Source: Bolinopsis microptera (taxonomy: Eukaryota > Ctenophora > Tentaculata > Lobata > Bolinopsidae). From it: a DNA stretch of 64,000 nucleotides. The translations under genes and the position numbers were made by a program. Positions 45,525 to 57,165 of the stretch are shown one piece after another. The stretch covers positions 4,235,230 through 4,299,229 of the forward strand of contig NC_087079.1 in assembly GCF_026151205.1 (NCBI RefSeq), read 5' to 3'. Each line of letters begins with the position of its first letter. Position 1 is the first letter of the stretch. Below the pieces are notes generated by a model. It saw only the letters and a list, made by a program, of their open reading frames with translations. It was not told where the DNA came from and did not search any database.

Positions 45525-48500
45525 ATGGATTTCTTCGTCCCAAACTACCACAGAATATCAGGATCAGAACCAGCACCTGCACCACCACCAGGTGGAGACT
45601 CCTTTGTGGAGTCTGTACTGAGAGGTATCAGCCAAGAACTCTCCAGCCCTGATACTGAGAACCCCTCTCCTAACGCCAACTTCAACTTCCTCCTAATACC
45701 ACCGAAGAACTCGCCCGGTTTAGGAGGAAACAAGTCCTCACCCAAACTTCCGCGGGGCTCCTCTCCTGCCTTATTTGGGAGAAAACGGATAAGTTTGGAG
45801 AGCTCCCCCAGCAAGTCAGGGACTATGTTTGGGATTAGGAAGTTCAGTATACCGGTTCCTCTGCTGTCGTTGAAGGGTCGTCTGTTTAGAAAGAGGATAA
45901 GCGAGGCTTCAAGTTCCATTACCATCCCAGGTAGGTGGTTACATTCCACAGTGTATATTCAGCTTCAAACTATGTGTTACAATTAATGTTTTGTATTTCG
46001 AATTTTTTTCATAAGAGAAAATGGTAACAAGTGTTAATTTTTCCGTCCCAGCCACGGATTAGGAAAAAGTTATGTTTAACATTAAACGACAAACCTGCTC
46101 GAAATCCACTAATTGTTCGTCAGACGATAAATTGACGTGCAATTAAGGACAATCAGTTAAAAGTGCTCAAATGCCACATGCGTGAAAATTGCTTTAATTC
46201 GATCCACCTTACTTCCGACCTTGTACTGTTAATCAATTAATCAATTAATCAATTAGTAATTTAGATAAAATCACTCGTGTATTTCCTTTGCGGCTGAGAT
46301 TGGTGATTAGGGGCTTAATGTCTGTTACGTTCATAATCCCATTTGTATGCGGATTAATTATTATCGTAATGCGGACAGTCAAAAGAGATAATAAGCTTGC
46401 ATTAAATTCAGCTAATTCATAATTAAATGCGAGTTTGTAAGATTTCTTCTGCTGTAATTTTTACTGTGCAGTCGGGTTTATCAGTCTTGTTTCGTCCGAA
46501 TTTTTCGCATGAACTTTCTTGTCTTTCATAATTTACTAAAAAACGCACAAGACCTTCAATTGCATTTGCAAGCTAAGGTATTTTTTAATGCGAAGCCTTT
46601 TTAAGTAGTAGCTATTCGTTCTCTTCGTTTAGAATGAGTTCTAAAAAGGATGTACCACCATCACTAGAAGATTCTGGCACAAATATATTCAAAATGTTGG
46701 ATCAGACTACTCTTGTTATATCTGTTGATCATGATGAAGGTGCAGATGAGTTTGTAATACCCGATATCCAAACATTCGCACCTCAAGACACCCAGATGGG
46801 CACTGAAGATCCGGAGACAGCAGTAGAGACCACTATCTCCACTTTTTCATCTACCTCCTGCTCCTATCTCAGCCCCTTCTCCACTAACGCCGCTTTTATC
46901 GTGCTAGGAGGGGAGGAGTGCGATGCTGACGAGATCTTCATCACCCCCAAAAACTTACCAAAGCCAGAGATATCAGTTCAGCCACCCACACCCCTGATGC
47001 CGAGAACAACAGATACAGATCCTTTATCTGTAGAGACGTCAAGCTCTCTTAAAATGAAGGGTGTATTCTCAAAGCTATGTGAGGCAGCTAACACCATCAC
47101 CATAGCTCCGATGATGAACTCCCCCGATAATAACGACCTAGCCCCGGACCCTTTTACTCCACATCACTTCCGTCGAGCTATGAGTGAGGGACACAAGCGG
47201 TATATGTTGCGTATGTCCTCACCAGCTCCAAACCTGCCTGCTTTCGATAAAATCGACATAAAGGGTATGATGTCCTGCTCAGAGAAGGGACCTTTCTCTA
47301 GCCCAATTTTGGTGCGCTCAACAGGGATCCGCAAAACAGGATCCTTTGAATTGCAATCCAGGAAAATCTCACTAGACATACAAAGTGGGAGGTTTTGTAA
47401 ACCAAACGATCAGAGTTTCATCCTGAAGAAGCGTTCTTATTCTACAAGCGAGGCTGTGTCAGAGATGGAGGTGAAGAAGGATGGTGGTTCTAAAATATGG
47501 AGACAGTTGAAAGGTACCGGGATATTGGTTGGACGGGTTGCGTCCGTCTTGTCAAACCTGAATACCAGGAAAAATAAGAGCCTCCCGGAAACAAAGGAGG
47601 ACTTCAGCTCAACGTGTAAGTTTATTCGCAAAATCAAGCAGGTGCTTAATTTATATTCACCATAATTAATCTTGGAGCATTTTAAATGATAATTCTAAAA
47701 AATCTATGTCAGTAGTGATTTTCCGTAATAAAAGGCCAAAAACTGCCAAAAATTCGATTTAAGTTGTACTATTTTGTTTGGTATTCTCTACCAAAACTAA
47801 CAATAGTAGACAGTGCTCGCGCTCATGAGTCTCGCGGATATTTGACTTAATTATTGTACTTAGTTATTGTACGTACTACTTAGCATTCATCCTTACATAT
47901 TAATTAGCACACGCTGTTATAGTGTTTCTCTCGTTCTCGCCTACTTAATTGTCATTGAGAAGACGTTTAAAATATGATTCTATGGGTAGTAATTAAACTC
48001 AATAATCAATTAAACTAATTACAACACAACAAATCTATTGCATTTATTGAGTATTTTGTAATGGGATGAAAGTGTTTTAACCAGGTGTAGCCAGTCCACA
48101 CCCTGGCTCCATAATAATAATATTAATGATAATATGAAGGAATTGTTTTAATTCTTAATAAAAAGCTCAAATAAACTAAAGTGGTATTAATTTAAACCGT
48201 GAGTTTATGTTGTCTTGACAGTTTTAAATGCTTTGTTATCCTGATAAAAACCTTTTATTTGTCGCAATAAACGGGAACCTTACAAATTTTGCCCCGCAAT
48301 CATTACAACAATGCAACTAATGAATAATGTTCCGATCCGGATATTGCTTGACAGTTCAGGTTGAGTTTTTCGGCGATTTTTATAACTAGTGGTACTCCAA
48401 TTTTATTTTTGGGACTCTTGTCACTTCTTTTCGATTAATTATTAAATAAACATAAATATCACATGTTAAACTTATGCCATCATGATAACAATGACAATTT

Positions 48501-51500
48501 TTCCATAGAATACAATGATTTTACCTTTCAATCGCAGGATACATTATCTCAAAGAGCAAGTTTTTTGTGTATACCGAAAGCCATGCCATGATATATAGAT
48601 TAAACCATCAAAGACAAATAGATCGTTTGTCGTGGGTGATTTGCACATCGGTATACTGACCAATTATCGATGTGTTCGCGTCTCGAGATCCTATTGTTTT
48701 ATCAGCATCTCCGACTTTATAGAACTGAAACAAAGCAAAGTAAATTAGCCGTCCGTCGTCCATCAGACTACTATTAACTACCTGTAAGAATAACGTGAAT
48801 TGTTTTTCTAATCAATCGTAATCAAATACATATACCAAATCTACCCATTCCAATAAGTGTCAAACAATAGAAATAATCAATGTCCATTTGTTTTGAACTT
48901 TTCCTTATCAATATTGATGTGAAACTCGAGCTTTCCTTTTGATTCATTAGGTATTTTTTATCGTGTCACGGCTGCCGCAATCTCACAGCAGCAGCACACA
49001 TCATCACTCCATTACTCGCTGTCTCGCCCTAATAATTTAGTGCTCTCCTTCAGACCTCTTATTATTTAGTAATCACACCTCGCAATATATAACTGACAGC
49101 CGGGGTAGTTTGAGAATACCAAGCTCCTCCTGTCTTGCTTTATTGTACTTACTAGATCGCGCTTTCTAGTGGAGTTTGTCCTGTGTGATCAGTTTACCCA
49201 GCCTTGCTTTATCGATTATAAGGTGAAAGCGGACAAATGAACGGTAATGTGGGGACCAGGGTTAACCGGGGGTTGGAGCTGTTTTCTCGCCCCAAGTTGG
49301 ACGATCTCGCTCAATTCAGTCGCAGTCTCGAGGCTTTCATGCGGCTAGCTGTTACTAAAGTTCGTTCCAGAGCCATTATTGCTGATGATCCGACCGGAGT
49401 TCAGATTTGTCAGAGCTGCAAGTGTTGAATTCCAGGCCGGCTAGGTTTACAGTCTGTGACGTGGTTAAGAAAGCTGCCCCAATCAATGTCAAGATTAGAC
49501 TTTCAGATTTCCTTCCCGGCCACAGACTATGTGAGATATTTAGCTTGACTGTTATTTTCGTTGAGCTCCTTGTGTTAGTCTGTAGGATTGAACCAATCTA
49601 TGCACGTCATATATTAATACACGTTTGACGTCACAGTTGTCAAAATTCCGAATTCCCAATAGTGCGATAAACTTCAACTAAGAGTACAATAAGGAATAAT
49701 ACCCGTATGTTAATTTAGGACTGTATTACATTCCATTAAAGCATTCTTTTCGATTAACAGGAAATTTGTACACGGCATCATCACAACCCTGTTCGACAAT
49801 GAATATACAGACGTTCGATATTCTATTACTGTAATTAGTGAATTAGCTGTACAATTAGTGAATTAGCTGTACGCTGACGTTCCTAACGTTGCCTAAAAGC
49901 TAACAACTATTAATATTTATTAGTATAGCTCCCCTGATGTAACCCACCAATTCTCCAACGAAACATACAATTTTGTAATGTAACCTACCACCGCCTAACG
50001 AAACCTACAAAATTAACTTGCCACACCCTAACTTAAAGTTAACCAACTAGTTAGCGCCCTTCCTCGTAACCCTGCCCTCTTTAGCACTTCCTCCCTTCAG
50101 ACGATGCAGAAAGCGGAACAGCTGATAGTCGGAGTTCTTCCAAACTTCTGAGATATGAGTTTTCAAAGGACGAGGTGTATCTGGGGGAGGTGATGGACAA
50201 CAAGGCTCACGGTCACGGGGTGCTACATTTTAGGGGGTGCCAATACGGTGGGCACTGGGAAAATGGCATGGAGCGCATTGGTACGAGCTTTATATTACTG
50301 TTAAATTGTAAAGATAATTTTATAATTCATTATTTATAATATATGATTTTAATAGATGGTGAAGTTTGACTTTGGTTACAATTTTAATGTTCCTTCCCAA
50401 CCAGTGAAACAATTGGTAGCTATATTTGTGGATAGTTTATTTTTGATAGAGTGACTAGAGTTATCAGGCCTCTTGTAGACTGTGGAATTGCAGTTACCAT
50501 AGTAACACTACCATATTAGGTCATATTACCATTGTCAGGTTGCTATTTGTGGCCTAGCGGGATCCAGTATCATGGAACATGGGAGTCTGGCTATCGTCAT
50601 GGTAATGGCGTGGAGAAACATGCTAATTATGTATACAAGGTCAGTTTATTTGCATAAACGTTTTTGATATGAGTGCCAAGTTTTTGAAGTTTACGTCAAA
50701 ATATTTCAATACTGCTTGACACTTGTCGCCTACTGTTAATTTGCGTGAACTTTTTGTTCAGGTCATTATTGTGTAATTATAATTTGCATATAGCAATTAT
50801 ACAGGTATGTTTCAAGACAAATGGACATTTTAATTCAAATATTCTACTATAATTGGCACCTTCATAGTCAGCTCAACTTTAGTGAAATATGTTCTTGACT
50901 GCTTCAGGAGCAAATCCTCACAAACCGAATTTCTGTGTAAACCTTTTAGCATTCCAGAACCTATTTTGAGAAAATAAAATGGTGACAACTACTGATGGAA
51001 TGAATGTCTGAGTTGACCTATTTTCACACGAAATTTAGTCTTGGCCAAGGCCAAGTACTCACCTGGGATTTTTGTATCGGCCAAAAGTTGTTGGAATCAT
51101 TCATCCATATCTAAAAACTCTAAAGGTATTAAATTTTCCATTTTGTGGGCCAGGCAGGCATATTCTAAAATTCATATCGTTCCATAGTATAGACACGAGA
51201 AATAGCTACAGATGCGTGGTTGCAACAATGTAGGTTGTTATATCTAGAAAGAGAACAACCACTCTTAAGGGGGCATACCCCAAATCTGTCCAGACCAAAT
51301 GACTTCATAGGCAGTTCAGTGACCTTCTAGCGCACCGTTTCCACACCAAAAAAAATTATTTTGAGAATTCCCATTTTTGTAATCGAGCATTTCCTGGTTA
51401 AGAGTGCAATTTTCGGAAAAAATTATTTTGTGGTTGAGACGCTATAAGTTAATCATTTCTTGCGGTATCGGGTTGAAATTTTGCTCGCCGTTTATTCACA

Positions 51501-54500
51501 TCTATGTCAAGGTGTGTGTAAAATCTTGATATCGTATCTAAAAAGGCTGGTGTGTTATGAATTTTTAAAGTCAAAAAGCTAAAATTGTCCTTTTCAGGCT
51601 TATTTTAACAAAAAGTCAGTCAGGGAAGATCGGATTATTTGATGCTTTCGACATCAAATTGTTCTCTGAATTCTGGCGCAGTTTTTGATGCCCTCAAAAA
51701 TGTTTTTACTCATTCACCTTCTGATCTATTGGACCTCAAAGCCAAACAACAAATTTAGGCACATTTTTCGTTTTTAGTATTTACTGATTTTTCTAAAATT
51801 TTGATAGGAATGTGCTAGTGACTTTTTGAAGGGTGCAAAATAACCGCAACTAGCACATTTATATATGAGTTATGAACAACAAAACACCCTAAAATGCTTC
51901 CCTTTGAAGTTATGGGAGAAAATGTGATTTTTTATCTGCAAAGCCAAAAAATATCAAACTTGAAAGCTTCTTCAAATCAAAAGTTGGTCTGCATTATTGT
52001 TTCATTGTTTCGCTGACACGGTTACGGAATATGAACTTCAAGTTAGTAAGAGATACATTCCATACATAAAAATCAGGCAATCGCAGAAGCATGAGCATTT
52101 ATCACTAATTTTCTTGAAAATTTTATGTTGAAAGCCAAAAATGTAACACGGAGTTTCGGTCAATGAGGATAAATGAGTTTGCCTATATCAATATGATCAG
52201 GTTGTCGATTTGAACTTAAAGTAATTGCCCTGAGGTAATGCAATAAAGCAATACACGTTAATCTGCAATGAAAGCAGTGATAGATCTACACGTGCAATTA
52301 ATCAGGCAAGAGAAAAAGGAAGCTCAAGTTGGTTGACTGTCCTACCTCTTAAGTCTTATGGGTTCACATTGAACAAAGGGGAATTCAGGGATAGTCTACT
52401 TCTTCGATATAACAAAGACCTTCCACGATTACCTCAATCCTGTGTTTGTGGGGCCAAAATGGACATCAACCATGCTCTAAACTGTCCAAGAGGAGGCTAC
52501 ATCATCATCCGCCACAACTCAGTTAGGGATTTCATAGCCAAACAACTATCAACTGTTTGCAAAGACGTAGAATGTGAGCCCCACCTACAGACTTTAGACG
52601 GGGAGACTTTCTCAACAAGTACCACACTAACAGGAGACAATGCCCACCCTGACGTCCGTGCCAGGGGATTCTATCGTCCGGGACAGAACTCCTATTTCGA
52701 CATAAAGTTTCTCAATCCCAATTCTGAGTCTTGTCTCTCATCATCAACAGAAAAAATATACGAGAGAGCTGAGACTCAGAAGCGGAGGTTATACAACGAG
52801 AGAATTCTGAATGTAGAACATGGGAGTTTCTGTCCTCTGGTGTACTCTGTCACGGGTGGCAGCGGGCCAGAAGCGAGAACATTCTTTAGATTATTGTGTG
52901 AGAAAATAGCATATAAAACTCAACAAAATTATTCAGATGTTGTAAATTTTTTAAGATGTAAACTTTCATTTATTATCAGGAAGCTGGTTCTCCTGTGTAT
53001 AAGAGGAACCAGATCTTCTGTCAATTCAGTTGACAAAAGTTGTGAAAGCGACTTTGAGTTCGCATGCTTTGTATCAAAGCTTAGCTAATTAGGAGTCCTA
53101 TGGACTCAATTAATTGATGATTCGAATCTGGTCGATATACATTGTTGTAAATTATATTGTTATATATTATTCTATTTGTTTTCAAAAAAAAAAAATAAAG
53201 CAATAAAACTTGAAGTTTTGAATGACTCCTTCATAAAGACACGCTGTTTGTTGTCAGGGAGAGTGGGTGAAGGATGCGAAGCAGGGTTACGGTGTTGCGT
53301 CTTCTCACTCCGGCTGTATGTATGAGGGAACCTGGAAGGCTAACCGACATGAAGGGTACGGTGTGGAGGTTTACAAAGATGGAGGTTAGTTTCTAGTTAG
53401 TTTCTAGTTAGTTTCTAGTTAGTTTCTAGTTAGTTCCTAGTTAGTTTCTAGTTAGTTTCTAGTTAGTTTCTAGTTAGTTTCTAGTTAGTTTCTAGTTAGT
53501 TCCTAGTTAGTTTCTAGTTAGTTCCTAGTTAGTTTCTAGTTAGTTTCTAGTTAGTTTCTAGTTAGTTTCTAGTTAGTTTCTAGTTAGTTTCTAGTTAGTT
53601 TCTAGTTAGTTCCTAGTTAGTTTCTAGTTAGTTTCTAGTTAGTTTCTAGTTAGTTTCTAGTTAGTTTCTAGTTAGTTTCTAGTTAGTTTCTAGTTAGTTT
53701 CTACTTAGTTTCTAGTTAGTTTCTAGTTAGTTTCTAGTTAGTTTCTAGTTAGTTTCTAGTTAGTTCCTAGTTAGTTTCTAGTTAGTTTCTAGTTAGTTTC
53801 TAGTTAGTTTCTAGTTAGTTTCTAGTTAGTTCCTAGTTAGTTTCTAGTTAGTTCCTAGTTAGTTTCTAGTTAGTTTCTAGTTAGTTTATAGTTAGTTTCT
53901 AGTTAGTTTCTAGTTAGTTTCTAGTTAGTTTCTAGTTAGTTTCTACTTAGTTTATAGTTAGTTTCTAGTTAGTTTCTAGTTCTAGTAATGTAAGTTTTTA
54001 CTTTTATCATGGGTACGTGCAAGTCCTCGACTTATCTTGACATTACAGATCATCATTATATTATTATATATATTATTACGTGAGGTACTTTTATTGCAAT
54101 TTGAAATCTCCAAGGACCCTGAACATGCTTTTTCAGGGTTTTATGCCGGACAATTCAACCAGGGGATCAGAGACGGTCACGGAGTGAGAGTATTCCACCC
54201 TAACACTATGTTACGAGACGGCTTTGCCAACAAGACCATGGCGGACTCGACTTCAGAAGTCCCGTCAGCTGTCGATCTGGAGCGACTTTTAGGGGATAAG
54301 ATCTTCAGCGAGTTTGACGAAGAAGATGTGAGTGATTTGTAATTGAGCTTTATTGTGACATAACGCGGTCAATTTTCATTTGAATAAAAATGTTGACATG
54401 TTGTTGATAATATTTAGTTCTCCAACGTAAAGGAAATGTCGTTAAATTGTTTATATTTCTTTGTTGTTGAGTGTGCTTTCTTCAGAAAACAGAGATATAC

Positions 54501-56538
54501 AGAGGGCAGTGGAAAGATGACAAAAGAGAAGGTCCTGGAATTGAACGAGATGCCCAAGGTGAGTTATCAGAATCTGAAAATACATTTTAACATACACTTT
54601 AACATACATTTAACATACATTTTAACATACACTTGACAATGATCTTGACAATGATCTTGACAATGATCTTGACAATGATCGAATTTGCTTTCTATACACC
54701 GACAGAATGATCAATTGTCTCATTCGGCACGCGATAAAAGCACAGACCAATATTTTGTACGTCTATAATGAATATCCAATGAATGTCAGAATGACTAATA
54801 TGTTGAGCACATAATGCACTAAGTTTATCCTCGTGTACCCTAGTTTGACAACACCAGGCAATCTTCATTATAATACAAAGACAATGGAAGGCTTACAATT
54901 CAATTTGATGGTAGACCGAATGAAGCATAGCAAATGGTGATTTGCCGGAAACATAGTAACAATGGTGGCGGTAGGATTTCCGGCTAAAAATAGAAAAAAT
55001 ATGCCGTCAAATTGCTTTTATTGTCTGATAGATCACTTGAAAGAGGAGTAGTTGTTGTAATATTTGTATTTACAAGACACTATGTCTATAGGATTAGCCC
55101 CTAGGATTAACCACAGAATACAAAAATGACAGGTAAAAATGTTCGGCGTATTCATAAGAAATCGAAAAAGTAAGTTAGTAATTTTAACTTATGTTGAAAT
55201 TAACAATCACACCTCGTGCCACAGGTGACGTTTATGAAGGCCATTTCAAAGACAACATGAGGCACGGATACGGTGTTTTGAAGAGTAAGGGAGGTCGAGT
55301 TTATTACGGTCGGTGGAAAAGAAACAAGCTGATCCAGAACAGTCGTAGCAACAATAGTTGTGTTAGTACAGTAGTATAGCAACAATAGTTGTTTTAGTAC
55401 AGTAGTATAGCAACAATAGTTGTGTTAGTACAGTAGTATAGCAACAATAGTTGTGTTAGTACAGTAGTATAGCAACAATAGTTGTGTTAGTACAGTAGTA
55501 TAGCAACAATAGTTGTGTTAGTACAGTGGTATAGCAACAATAGTTGTATAGCTGCATGCACGTTTTGGGAATAAAACCATCTAAAGCCCCTGAATTAACT
55601 TGTTTAAATTTTGACCAGCAATATAGATAGCAATGACCTCTTTTTAACGAAAACCCTTTATTCCTCTCCGCTCCGAGGAATTATAACAAAAGAACTGAAC
55701 AAACGTCCTCCACAGTGTCAGAAAGCAGAGTTACAAGCACAAGAAGGCTGCAGTGTAGCTACCAGGAAGACATGGCTAGCACTGTCCAGAGCTCATGGAG
55801 CTAGGAGGTTTGCGTCCTGGGCAGTCCACTCTCAGAGGGAAGCGTACAAGCACTATGCTTTATCTGAGGAGAAAGAAAAAGGTGCGGAGATGTTAGATGC
55901 TCTATCTTATAGAGACTCAAAATAATAATAAAATATATTAAAAAACAATAATGTTTACTTCTCAAGTTTAACCTAACGCTTTACAATATGCTATTGTAAT
56001 ATTCCCATTGTTGGGCTCTTTTTTATATTAACGTGGGTATTTCCCTTATTTTCTCAACTCTATTTGAAACTATCAACACCAGATGCCAGATTACTGGCAG
56101 ACACTGGGAACGTAGGAGCCAACATTGTGGCTGCCACAAAGTTACAGGAAATGAGTCCTGGTAGCATCGCAAGACGGGGCCTCAACAAACTATCAGATAT
56201 CTTCTCTCCTCTTCCTTCCAGAAGAAGCATTTCCGTAAGTGATCTCTTGCACTGATCAGTAGGACTTGGTCCTCAAATGTTTCCTTTTAATACGATAAAC
56301 AATAAAAACGCATCTTATTTAAGGATCAATGGAGATGATTTCCATATAAAACTTGGGCTGATTCCATCTCCTTTTTTGATATGCCTCTACTTTTAGTCAT
56401 ATCCGCTGATTATAACTAACCACTCCTAAGAACTCTATAACTATCCCCGCTTCTCAGAGTAACAGTGACATGGAGGATAGTCCTCTGTCTAATAGAAGAT
56501 TATCTAACTCTCACCGATTCCTCAAGCCTACATCGTGA
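45525..56538 (+). CDS. Junctophilin-like protein: Ser/Pro-rich N-terminal extension plus 6 + 2 MORN repeats
   Basis: Exons: 45525-45930, 46668-47615, 50101-50280, 50539-50639, 53258-53384, 54137-54327, 54486-54558, 55225-55341 (or 55344), 55678-55881, 56083-56234, 56458-56538. All phases match and the total is 2580 bases, 859 residues. Residues ~473-640 hold six MORN repeats. VYLGEVMDNKAHGHGVLHF, YLWPSGIQYHGTWESG, KGEWVKDAKQGYGV, YEGTWKANRHEGYGVE and FYAGQFNQGIRDGHGVRVF align with the junctophilin N-terminal MORN block in order. After a short ~40-residue joining segment come MORN 7-8 (YRGQWKDDKREGPG, YEGHFKDNMRHGYG). Junctophilins tether ER/SR to plasma membrane through these repeats. Unusual features: ~450 residues precede the MORN block, with many R-R/K-x-S sites, and there is no C-terminal membrane anchor in this reading. 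The start ATG follows an in-frame TAG. The MORN part is very secure; the joining of exons 1-2 to it rests on phase. Confidence 0.85.
46634..47615 (+). CDS. Large Ser/Thr/Pro-rich exon of the junctophilin-like gene, with a possible internal start
   Basis: A 343-codon open frame begins MSSKKDVPPSLEDSG at 46634. It probably functions as an exon from 46668 (acceptor CATCACTAG, phase 1) to the consensus donor GTAAGT after 47615, not as a gene ending at the TAA at 47665. Joined to 50101 it reads through FSST, Tyr, DAESGTADS in frame. If the ATG at 46634 is a transcription-linked start of its own, it gives a third N-terminus and a 735-residue product. Motifs include HFRRAMSEGHK, SRKISLD and KKRSYSTSE, which fit basophilic kinase sites. 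No known domain is recognised. Confidence 0.7.
47616..50100. other. Intron of the junctophilin-like gene
   Basis: AT-rich. At 49237 an ATG opens a 63-codon frame with an early GTAATG donor (ATGAACG then GTAATG, phase 1) that would join the MORN exon at 50101 as MND-DAES. This could be a short-form first exon with a start near the MORN repeats, as in canonical junctophilins. TATATAA lies at ~49087. Near 49830-49872 AATTAGTGAATTAGCTGTAC is duplicated in tandem. Nothing else seen. Confidence 0.4.
50640..52241. other. Intron of the junctophilin-like gene left of the retroelement
   Basis: About 1.6 kb of AT-rich sequence with no exon-like frame. Words such as GCCAAAAAATATC/AAAGCCAAAAATG recur, suggesting old repeats, but no structure is clear. 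Confidence 0.3.
52254..53193 (+). mobile_element. 5'-truncated non-LTR retroelement with 12-bp target duplication AATAAAGCAATA
   Basis: AATAAAGCAATA at 52242-52253 is repeated at 53194-53205, directly after an A-rich tail (53183-53193). The insert carries the C-terminal part of a single ORF and a ~100-base 3' UTR. It lies in the sense orientation in the intron between the MORN exons at 50539-50639 and 53258-53384, ending only ~50 bases before the next acceptor. Confidence 0.88.
52255..53088 (+). CDS. Retroelement ORF C-terminus: zinc knuckle plus PD-(D/E)XK-like nuclease (partial)
   Basis: Open from the truncation point to the stop, 277 residues. After WLTVLPLKSYGF and FRDSLLLRY comes CVCGAKMDINHALNC, a C-x-C-x7-H-x3-C knuckle, then GG-x5-RHNSVRDF. 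About 55 residues later PD (in HPDVRARG) is followed after 15 residues by FDIK, the classic PD-x(n)-D-x-K core of restriction-like endonucleases. ERAETQKRRLYNERIL then follows. RT-knuckle-RLE order is known for R2/CRE/NeSL-type non-LTR elements. The RT part is lost by truncation. The nuclease call rests on the motif, not on a search. The RNase H element at 25812 is a different family. Confidence 0.72.
   Translation, partial: TLICNESSDRSTRAINQAREKGSSSWLTVLPLKSYGFTLNKGEFRDSLLLRYNKDLPRLPQSCVCGAKMDINHALNCPRGGYIIIRHNSVRDFIAKQLSTVCKDVECEPHLQTLDGETFSTSTTLTGDNAHPDVRARGFYRPGQNSYFDIKFLNPNSESCLSSSTEKIYERAETQKRRLYNERILNVEHGSFCPLVYSVTGGSGPEARTFFRLLCEKIAYKTQQNYSDVVNFLRCKLSFIIRKLVLLCIRGTRSSVNSVDKSCESDFEFACFVSKLS
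53385..53988. repeat. 11-bp tandem repeat GTTAGTTTCTA, about 55 units, starting at a splice donor
   Basis: The array begins at the first base of the intron (GATGGAG then GTTAGTTTCTA) and runs 600 bases with a few C, A or T variants. The remaining ~150 bases to the next acceptor are unique. Every unit repeats the donor hexamer GTTAGT, but only the first follows AG. Confidence 0.95.
54559..55224. other. Intron between the MORN 7 and MORN 8 exons
   Basis: It holds short tandems right after the donor (TTTAACATACA x4 at ~54585-54630, then TGACAATGATCT x4 at ~54636-54680) and otherwise unique AT-rich sequence. Confidence 0.5.
55345..55550. repeat. 31-bp tandem repeat, about six units, starting at a splice donor
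   Basis: Units of TAGCAACAATAGTTGTGTTA then GTACAGTAGTA. The first unit starts within the donor region of the exon 55225-55341/55344 (AGTC then GTAGCA). It runs into the intron before the exon at 55678. Confidence 0.9.
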
Positions 56539-56880
56539 GGGGATAACCGGTATCATTTCCAGCGAATTAAAACGTTTGTAGATTTAAGTATAATCTTTAT
56601 TTATTTGCAATTTTAAACACAAGGAAATATTTCAACTAAATTGTAAAAAAAGGTTAAAATTAGAATTAGATTAATCTCTAATGATCATTGATCCTGTGAC
56701 TTTTCGTTTCTTCGTTATTTTCCGTGGTATTATATATAGCTTATAAACATTATATTCGAGCTATTTTTAAACATATGGTTGAAAATTTATTTTGCATTGT
56801 CCAACAAATTCCATTTATAATGTAATCTATTTGATTAGTTTCTCTGATTCTCTCGATTGAACCGTTCAATATATTTTCAG

Positions 56881-57165
56881 AGCTATTATTTTGTGGCGAC
56901 TTCTGGACAGAGACATAAGCCTCAAACACAACATCCGTATAAAATAGCGGTAATCAGGTCTCATTCAAACAAATTACAGATGGAATTATTGACCGAGAAA
57001 GCGCTCTCAGTTGTTGCACCAGCTGGAGAATTATCAGAGGTGAGAAGTGTGCGCCTTCCCAACCAGGACCTGAAACCACCCTTTTCTGTAACATCCTATA
57101 CCAACTCATTCGACCACAACCAAACCTCCAGTTTCCCACCTGTTTTTAATGAATCCACCCCGTGA
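56881..57165 (+). CDS. Alternative 3' exon of the junctophilin-like gene
   Basis: A strong acceptor (TTCAATATATTTTCAG) opens a frame that is phase 0. It therefore fits directly after the exon ending at 56234 (donor GTAAGT, phase 0) in place of the exon at 56458. It reads SYYFVATSGQRHKPQTQ and continues to TGA at 57163, with AATAAA at ~57334. An internal GTGAGA donor at 57040 leaves exactly 53 codons, so it may also be a cassette exon. A second route is the GTGAGG donor at 56535 inside the exon at 56458, which would give a different tail ending after 22 codons. None of these tails contains a clear membrane anchor. Confidence 0.45.
   Translation, partial: SYYFVATSGQRHKPQTQHPYKIAVIRSHSNKLQMELLTEKALSVVAPAGELSEVRSVRLPNQDLKPPFSVTSYTNSFDHNQTSSFPPVFNESTP

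Noticed and set aside
45545-45949. 134-codon minus-strand frame opposite the first junctophilin exon
   Set aside because: A shadow frame; the plus strand has an in-frame start, a consensus donor and phase-matched neighbours.
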